A stretch of DNA of 54,789 nt from Rhodocyclaceae bacterium UBA1310 (GTDB lineage Bacteria > Pseudomonadota > Gammaproteobacteria > Burkholderiales > Rhodocyclaceae). Position 1 is the first letter of the stretch; the number at the start of each line of letters is the position of its first letter. The notes beneath the pieces were generated by a model that was not told where the DNA came from, made no database searches, and saw only the letters and a list, made by a program, of their open reading frames with translations. The stretch is from contig DBTS01000146.1 in NCBI GenBank assembly GCA_002307175.1, positions 27,893-82,681 of the forward strand. Reading direction: 5' to 3'. This document shows, one piece after another, positions 49,530 through 54,789 of this stretch. The translations under genes and the position numbers were made by a program.

Positions 49530-50984
49530 TCAGCGCAGGGTTTTCTGGGCCAGAACCAGTGGGATGGCAATCACACAGAACAGCGCAAGCATCTGCAGGA
49601 GATGGTTGCCGACGAGCACCACGACCTGCTGATCGACCATGCGCGACAGCACTGCAACGGAAATATGTGTGGTCGGCGGAATCGCACCGACCAGATCCGT
49701 GCGGTATTGCGCCGACCAGAATTGCCAGAGCTGGCTGGCAATGCTGGCTGAGGCAAGATTCGAAAGTTGCCGACCGATGTTCTTGAGTGCATAGGCGTGC
49801 GCAAAATCCTCATGTGGGACTTCGCGATAGGTGAGCCCGGCAATCTGGATCACCCCGAGAATGGGGAATATCCCTTTCAGGGTCAGTGCGCCGAGCAACA
49901 TGACTGCAGGCGTATCCACCGTACCAATCCTGGAGAGCCAGAACATGGCGACCGCACTGAGCGCAAAGCCGATGGCGATGACGCGGCGACGGTCGCCCAT
50001 GTGCCTGGCCAGATGAAAGTAGATGGGGAGCAGCACCACCGTGACGCACGCCGAATACGAAAGCAGGGTTCCGACCATTTCCAGTGGATAGCCAAACCCG
50101 GCTTCGAACAACTTGGGGAAGATGAAGGACGTCGCGCCATTGACCAGATAGTAGATGCAGTAAAACCCCAGGCCATAAAGATAACGCCGCCCCTGCACGA
50201 TCCGCGTGTTCATCAAGGGGTCTTCGTGCAACCACAGACGCCAGCCTGCAACGCCCAGTGCGCCAAATGCCAGCCCCAGGCTCAGCACACGCGGGGTGTC
50301 GAGAAGTTCGATCTGCAGATCCTCGAGCACATGCAGCAGGAGTGCGGAGCCCAGCGCAAAACCCAGCACCATCACCCAGTCCACCTGGCCCAGGGTGCGT
50401 GGCGTATGGCGCTCGGCCTTGATGAACACAGCCGTCAGCACCAATGCAAAAGCACCGATGATTGCCTGCAACAGAAACACCGATTGCCAGGCACCGTGAT
50501 AAACCAGTGAGGTAGACATCCACGAGGCCGGTGCCACACTCCCCAGCAGACTGATGATGTAGCCCTTGAGGTGAGCCGGGCGTTCGGCTGCGGGCACGGC
50601 AAGCTGCAGGTAGACCCGCGACATAGTGAACAGCCCACCTCCGCCAATCCCCTGCACAAAGCGCACGATCTGCAGAGACAGCGGACGCTCGCAGAAAGTA
50701 GCCGCCAGGGCACTCAGGATGAACAGGGCAAGGCCAGCAAGCATCAGCGTGCGATAGTGCCAGCGTCGCGCCAGGCGCTCGATAAAGGGAATCTCTATCA
50801 TCGCCGCCACGGCATACGCCGTGAATACGCCAATGAATTCCCCGGGACTCGCGCCAATCCCTCCCTGGATATCGCTGCCACTGACCAGTACGGTCGAGGA
50901 TGAGATGAAGTCAGTGGCGGTGATCAGGCCCAGAATCGCCCCAAGATAACGGGGCACTTCCTTGGATGGCAGGGGGTGATGCAT
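49530..50984 (-). CDS. MFS transporter (DHA2-like)
   Basis: A 484-residue major facilitator with 12 to 14 helices. The layout IQGGIGASPGEFIGVFTAYAVAAMIEIP and FVQGIGGGGLFTMSRVY is related to EmrB/QacA exporters, although the first pore helix motif is atypical. The ATG at 50984 is 85 bases from a divergent LysR gene, which probably regulates it. Likely an efflux pump for a toxic or waste compound; the substrate is unknown. Confidence 0.83.
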   Translation of the reverse strand: MHHPLPSKEVPRYLGAILGLITATDFISSSTVLVSGSDIQGGIGASPGEFIGVFTAYAVAAMIEIPFIERLARRWHYRTLMLAGLALFILSALAATFCERPLSLQIVRFVQGIGGGGLFTMSRVYLQLAVPAAERPAHLKGYIISLLGSVAPASWMSTSLVYHGAWQSVFLLQAIIGAFALVLTAVFIKAERHTPRTLGQVDWVMVLGFALGSALLLHVLEDLQIELLDTPRVLSLGLAFGALGVAGWRLWLHEDPLMNTRIVQGRRYLYGLGFYCIYYLVNGATSFIFPKLFEAGFGYPLEMVGTLLSYSACVTVVLLPIYFHLARHMGDRRRVIAIGFALSAVAMFWLSRIGTVDTPAVMLLGALTLKGIFPILGVIQIAGLTYREVPHEDFAHAYALKNIGRQLSNLASASIASQLWQFWSAQYRTDLVGAIPPTTHISVAVLSRMVDQQVVVLVGNHLLQMLALFCVIAIPLVLAQKTLR

Positions 50985-51069
50985 GGAATGCAGCGAAAAC
51001 AGCAGGAGTGCTTGATGATAGGTTTCTCCGGCGCCTACAATAAAGATCTATTTCTGAACTCTTTGTTGC

Positions 51070-51996
51070 ATGAGCGGAACAATCAAGCTCGACGACATCG
51101 CTATTTTCCTCGCTGTGGCAAGCTCTGGCTCCATGACGAAGGTGGCGGATCGCCATGATTTACCCAAATCTTCGGTGAGCCGCATCATCCGCCGCCTGGA
51201 GGAGCAGTTCGGGGTACGCCTGTTTGAACGCAGCACGCGGCATTTACGCCTGACCGAAGATGGCCGACACCTTGTGGAGCAAACCCGCCCGCTGGTGGAC
51301 CGCCTGCAGGAAACCATCGAGCAGTCGGTGACCCACGCGGATTCGCTGCAGGGCGTGCTGCGCATCAGTGCGCCCTACGAATTCGGCCTGATGCGCCTGG
51401 GTGAAGTGGTCACCGACCTGCTCGGCAGCCACCCCGGTCTGGAGATCAATCTTGATCTTTCTTCCCGCACGCCAGACCCGCGCGCCGAGGACTACGACAT
51501 CGTGTTCCGCGTGCAGGCCGGCGATCTGCCGGATTCCGATCAGGTGGCACGACGCGTCTATGCTTTTCAGCGCGGGCTGTTTGCCGCCCCGGCCCTGCTG
51601 AACCGACTGGGCAACCCCGCCAATCTCTCGGAACTGACCGCCATGCCCTGCCTGGGCAGCCCCGATGAACCCGTATGGAGCCTGATTGATCAGGAGAACC
51701 AACTGCACGAGTTCCAGCCTTTCTGCCGCCTGCGCACCCTGAACGCCGCCATGCGCCTGCAGGGAATCGTGGCCGGGCTGGGCGTGGGCATGATTTCGCT
51801 GAACTATTGCCGCGAGGCCCTCAAGCGCGGCGACATCGTACCGATTCTGGAGAACTGGTCATGCCTGCCGGCGCGTGTCTATGCGCTGCTGCCTGCACGC
51901 CGCCTGATGCCACAGAAGGTGATGGTGTTTCTTGATGCGCTGGAAATGAAACTGGCCAAACCCCTTGCGGAAGTTCGGCCAGTCTCACCACGTTAG
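51070..51996 (+). CDS. LysR-family regulator (CrgA/YhjC-like)
   Basis: A 308-residue LysR regulator with helix-turn-helix in residues 5-60 (IAIFLAVASSGSMTKVADRHDLPKSSVSRIIRRLEEQFGVRLF) and an effector-binding domain (LRISAPYEFGLMRLGEVVTDL; IVAGLGVGMISLNYC). It is divergent from the MFS gene over a short 85-base region and convergent with the dinucleotide oxidoreductase gene 11 bases downstream. It likely controls the exporter. Confidence 0.9.
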   Translation: MSGTIKLDDIAIFLAVASSGSMTKVADRHDLPKSSVSRIIRRLEEQFGVRLFERSTRHLRLTEDGRHLVEQTRPLVDRLQETIEQSVTHADSLQGVLRISAPYEFGLMRLGEVVTDLLGSHPGLEINLDLSSRTPDPRAEDYDIVFRVQAGDLPDSDQVARRVYAFQRGLFAAPALLNRLGNPANLSELTAMPCLGSPDEPVWSLIDQENQLHEFQPFCRLRTLNAAMRLQGIVAGLGVGMISLNYCREALKRGDIVPILENWSCLPARVYALLPARRLMPQKVMVFLDALEMKLAKPLAEVRPVSPR

Positions 51997-52006
51997 CGAC
52001 GGGATA

Positions 52007-52639
52007 TCAGGCCTTGTGTATCCAGGCCGGTGCCATTGCCGTCCCCAATCCCGCACCGTAGCCCAGATAAATGTTCAGCCCGGCCAGTGGTTCGAGGTAG
52101 CGGGCATTCTTCAGTCCACCCGCGTCCACCACGCCAAATCCCAGGCTCTGCGCCAATTGGGTCACCGTCTGCTTGGCCGCAGCGTGGTCGCTGGCGAGAA
52201 AAACACTGGCCTTCTGCCCGTTGCCGAAATCCGCACCACCCGCCAGCACCTGCGCAAACAGGGTATTGAAGCCCTTGACGATCTGCGCACCCGGCACTGC
52301 CTTGGCGATTTCTTCTGCAGCCGAAGTCGAATATCCCAGCGTAAGCCCCATGTAATCGGCCGTCAGTGGGTTGGTGATATCCACCACCACCTTGCCCTGC
52401 AGGTCTCCAAGGCTCTGCAGGGCTGCCACCGCGTCGCCAAAGAAGGTGGCGAGGACCACCACATCGGAACCTTCGGCAGCGCCAGCCGCTGCGACTGATT
52501 TCACGCCGGGATAGGCTGCGGCCAGCTTGTCCGCCTTGTCCTGGCTGCGCGCCGTCACCTTCACGGAATGCCCGGCAGCATGCAGCTGCTTGACGAATGC
52601 GGAACCCATGTTGCCTGCGCCAATAACGGTAATGTTCAT
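52007..52639 (-). CDS. NADPH-dependent F420-reductase-like oxidoreductase
   Basis: A 210-residue Rossmann protein related to F420:NADP oxidoreductases and ProC-type enzymes. The N-terminus has the dinucleotide motif VIGAGNMGSAF and TARSQDKAD (NADP-type second strand); VVVDITNPLT and KGFNTLFAQ are characteristic. The ATG at 52639 is preferred to earlier in-frame starts. In bacteria lacking F420 such proteins are thought to reduce other substrates, so the physiological reaction is unknown. It is convergent with the LysR gene and divergent from the next LysR gene. Confidence 0.85.
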   Translation of the reverse strand: MNITVIGAGNMGSAFVKQLHAAGHSVKVTARSQDKADKLAAAYPGVKSVAAAGAAEGSDVVVLATFFGDAVAALQSLGDLQGKVVVDITNPLTADYMGLTLGYSTSAAEEIAKAVPGAQIVKGFNTLFAQVLAGGADFGNGQKASVFLASDHAAAKQTVTQLAQSLGFGVVDAGGLKNARYLEPLAGLNIYLGYGAGLGTAMAPAWIHKA

Positions 52640-52999
52640 TTGAATGCCCCTTGATCTGATTGAGAAATTTAAGGTGCCGCGCGTTTCGCTTGGCATGGGG
52701 CGTACTGTATTACCGATCAAACTCACAATAAACACAATCAAAATTCATAAACAATTGCAGTTATAGCAACAATAGACCTGAGAGAGACGTATCTCAGAGC
52801 TGGTCACAACTGCAAATTGCTGCCAATAGACATCCCGATCTGGTGCCAATCGTCCTCAAGCTGCTCTCACACAGTGCGTTGCCAGCGTACAAAACCACCA
52901 TACACTGGCGAATTTACGTAAATTCAGACATGTAAAGAATCTGGCCTGTTTTCTGCTTATTGCACTGGTAAAGAATTGTCTGCCCAGCGAGAGGAAATA
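52640..52999. promoter_or_regulatory. Divergent intergenic region with palindrome AATTTACGTAAATT
   Basis: This 360-base gap separates the F420-reductase-like gene (-) from a LysR gene (+). A perfect 14-bp palindrome, AATTTACGTAAATT, at 52911-52924, 75 bases before the LysR start, is a candidate operator for self-regulation. No gene is supported in the gap. Confidence 0.45.
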
Positions 53000-53986
53000 A
53001 TGGCCGCAACGTGTTCATGGGAATCTATTGATGTGCACCTGTTGCAGGTACTGCATGCATTGCTGACCGAATGCAGCGTATCGAACGCTGCACGCCGTCT
53101 GAACCAGTCTCAGCCTGCTGTCAGCACCGCTCTGCGGCGCCTGCGCGATATCACCGGGGATCAGTTGCTGGTGCGCAGCCGCAATGGCATGACACCCACC
53201 GAGCACGGGAAATCATTGCTTGAACCAGTAAAAATCGCGCTCTCGCAGATCGAAATGATCGGCCTGCAGCAATCCCGCTTTGATCCACTCAAGTCGCGCC
53301 GGGTTTTCAATATCGCCACGCCCGACTATCTGAACTCGATCCTTATCGGCAACATCATTGCACGCCTGCGCAAACAGGCGCCGCATTCTCAGGTGGTGCT
53401 GCATTCCTTCGGGCCGGATTTCAATTATGCCAATGCGCTGGAAAGTGGCGAGCTGGATATTGCCATTGCAAACTGGCCACAACCACCGGAACATCTCCGG
53501 CTGACGCCATTATTCGATGATGACGTTGTCTGTGTCATGCGCAAGGAACATCCTCTGGCTGGGCGCAGCCTCACCCAGGAGGACTATTTCCAGGCCGAGC
53601 ACCTCGCCCCCACGCCTTATGCTGTAGGCCAGCGTGGGGTCATTGATCTGCAGCTGGCGCGCGAGCGCCTCAAGCGCAATGTCGTGGCTTCGGTGCCCTA
53701 CTTCAACCTCGTGCCCGATGTCTTGCTGCAGAACGATTTCATCTTCACCGGCCCGCGTATTCTTGCCGAACATTGCTGCACCACGAAGAATCTGTGCATG
53801 ACGGCCTCGCCGCTACAGTTCCCGAAAATGCGCTTCTACATCCTCTGGCATGACCGTACTCACTATGCCGAGGAATGCCGCTGGTTCCGTGATCTGATCG
53901 TTGACGTAATCCGCACCCGCGTGGCGGCACCGGAACCTACCGGAGCCAACCCGGCGCAGCAGCTGGTGGCAGCCTCCTACGCCTGA
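53000..53986 (+). CDS. LysR-family regulator (NodD/LeuO-like subgroup)
   Basis: A 328-residue LysR regulator. The helix-turn-helix region (LLTECSVSNAARRLNQSQPAVS followed by TALRRLRDITGDQLLV) is of the NahR/NodD/LinR type, which tends to bind aromatic ligands. The effector domain contains FNIATPDYLNSILIGN and ESGELDIAIANWPQPPEHL. The ATG at 53000 has GAGAGG upstream; a TTG at 52976 is less likely. It has no clear partner operon in the window and is convergent with the deaminase gene. Confidence 0.9.
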   Translation: MAATCSWESIDVHLLQVLHALLTECSVSNAARRLNQSQPAVSTALRRLRDITGDQLLVRSRNGMTPTEHGKSLLEPVKIALSQIEMIGLQQSRFDPLKSRRVFNIATPDYLNSILIGNIIARLRKQAPHSQVVLHSFGPDFNYANALESGELDIAIANWPQPPEHLRLTPLFDDDVVCVMRKEHPLAGRSLTQEDYFQAEHLAPTPYAVGQRGVIDLQLARERLKRNVVASVPYFNLVPDVLLQNDFIFTGPRILAEHCCTTKNLCMTASPLQFPKMRFYILWHDRTHYAEECRWFRDLIVDVIRTRVAAPEPTGANPAQQLVAASYA

Positions 53987-54011
53987 GAAGGCGGGCGCAA
54001 GGAACGTCCGA

Positions 54012-54028
54012 TCCAGCCAGAGGCTGGA
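54012..54028. terminator. Hairpin between convergent LysR and deaminase genes
   Basis: Perfect 7-bp stem TCCAGCC / GGCTGGA with a 3-base loop in the 63-base gap between two convergent genes. A probable shared terminator, without a T-run. Confidence 0.5.
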
Positions 54029-54049
54029 CCGCCCCGACCGACGCAGGGT

Positions 54050-54789
54050 TCAGACCGTCACGCCGTGCTGGCGGAAATAGGCATCGAGCTGCCCGACCCA
54101 TTCGGCTTTCTGTGCGGCAGAAACAAAGCTGGCCTCAAAACTGTTGCGTGCCAGGCGATACCAGGTCTGCGCATCAAACTGGAAGGCCTTGTGCACGGCA
54201 CGCAGATTGTCGTTCATGTAGCCCCCGAAGTAGGCCGGATCGTCGCTATTGAGCGTCACCCGGACTCCGGTGGACAGCAGATGTGCCAGGGTATGCTGGG
54301 CCATATCGGAGAACACGCACAGGCGCAGATTCGACAGGGGGCAGACAGTCAGCGGGATTTCTTCGCGTGCGAGACGCTGCACCAAATCCGCGTCTTCAAT
54401 CGCACGGACGCCATGATCGATACGCGCCGCCCCAAGCACATCAAGAGCTTCGCGGATGTATTCAGCCGGGCCTTCCTCGCCCGCGTGGGCCACCACGGGT
54501 TTGCCAAGCTCACGGCAGCGGGCAAATACCCGCGCGAACTTCGCCGGAGGATTGCCTTTCTCCGAAGAGTCCAGACCAAAACCATCGATCCCCGCCAGAT
54601 AAGGTTCTGCCTGGGCCAGCGTCTCGAACGCCGACTCTTCGCTGAGGTGACGCAGGAAGCACAGGATCAGCTTGCCACTCACGCCCCAGCGCGCATGCCC
54701 CTGTCGCAGCCCTTCTTCCAGCCCCTCAAACATCGTCGCAAACGGGATGCCGCGCGCGGTATGTGTCTGCGGATCGAAGAAGATTTCGG
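54050..54789 (-). CDS. Adenine/adenosine deaminase, C-terminal part (cut by right end)
   Basis: Zinc-dependent deaminase of the adenosine/adenine deaminase family; the frame continues off the right end, where the EIFFDPQTHTARG motif is visible. Catalytic and metal sites present are HAGEEGP, ARIDHGV, TVCPLSN and LNSDDPAYFGGY. The GFGLDSSEKGNPPAKF segment is typical of the fungal-type adenine deaminase branch, so hypoxanthine production from adenine is at least as likely as action on adenosine. About 245 residues are seen of some 340. Purine salvage enzyme in the cytoplasm. Confidence 0.92.
   Translation of the reverse strand, partial: EIFFDPQTHTARGIPFATMFEGLEEGLRQGHARWGVSGKLILCFLRHLSEESAFETLAQAEPYLAGIDGFGLDSSEKGNPPAKFARVFARCRELGKPVVAHAGEEGPAEYIREALDVLGAARIDHGVRAIEDADLVQRLAREEIPLTVCPLSNLRLCVFSDMAQHTLAHLLSTGVRVTLNSDDPAYFGGYMNDNLRAVHKAFQFDAQTWYRLARNSFEASFVSAAQKAEWVGQLDAYFRQHGVTV

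Overview
The window is about 55 kb of GC-rich chromosome from a Gram-negative, motile, TonB-using heterotroph. TonB-dependent receptors, a Pseudomonas-type class Ia ribonucleotide reductase under a cobalamin riboswitch, many LysR regulators and the general protein style suggest a betaproteobacterium, perhaps a Rhodocyclales plant-polymer degrader. That placement is inference. No tRNA, rRNA, CRISPR array, insertion sequence or phage gene was seen, and both ends of the window cut a gene.

Region by region: (1) 1-7268 (+): a xylose/xylan operon with phosphoketolase (left end missing), xylulokinase, xylose isomerase, a cytoplasmic GH43 glycosidase and a family-5 solute-binding protein with no permease beside it. 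(2) 7353-11936 (-): a membrane electron-transfer cassette with a membrane-anchored NADPH flavoreductase, an ApbE flavin transferase, a DUF2271 protein carrying a visible flavinylation motif and two PepSY membrane proteins. It is divergent from an OmpR-type two-component pair (12126-14224, +), with phased TGTAAAT repeats between them. (3) 14286-17351 (-): an orphan hybrid sensor kinase. (4) 17563-19861: a YnfM-like exporter divergent from its LysR regulator. (5) 19883-31144: a two-armed catabolic locus. The left arm (-) holds a GntR regulator, amidase, hydantoin-racemase-like protein and LrgA/LrgB. The right arm (+) holds an ABC importer, an ATZ/TRZ-type amidohydrolase, an arylmalonate-decarboxylase/maleate-isomerase-like protein, a hydantoinase and an MhpD-like hydratase. 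A near-consensus sigma-54 promoter drives the right arm. The set looks like uptake and ring opening of a nitrogen-containing cyclic amide or ureide; the substrate is unknown.

(6) 31145-35481 (+): nrdAB behind a promoter, a probable NrdR box and a cobalamin riboswitch, which implies a B12-dependent reductase elsewhere in the genome. (7) 35588-46564 (-): a pectin (rhamnogalacturonan-I) uptake and degradation locus with its own tonB-exbB-exbD, a DUF6250 protein, a TonB-dependent receptor and a Tat-exported exo-rhamnogalacturonan lyase in one operon, preceded by a second, paralogous receptor with its own terminator. (8) 47349-49508 (+): a chemoreceptor. (9) 49530-54789: an MFS exporter divergent from a LysR gene, a small F420-type dinucleotide oxidoreductase, another LysR regulator and an adenine/adenosine deaminase cut by the right end.

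The most unusual parts are the N-heterocycle-like locus, whose enzymes deviate from family norms at catalytic positions and which includes LrgAB, and the flavin electron-transfer cassette.
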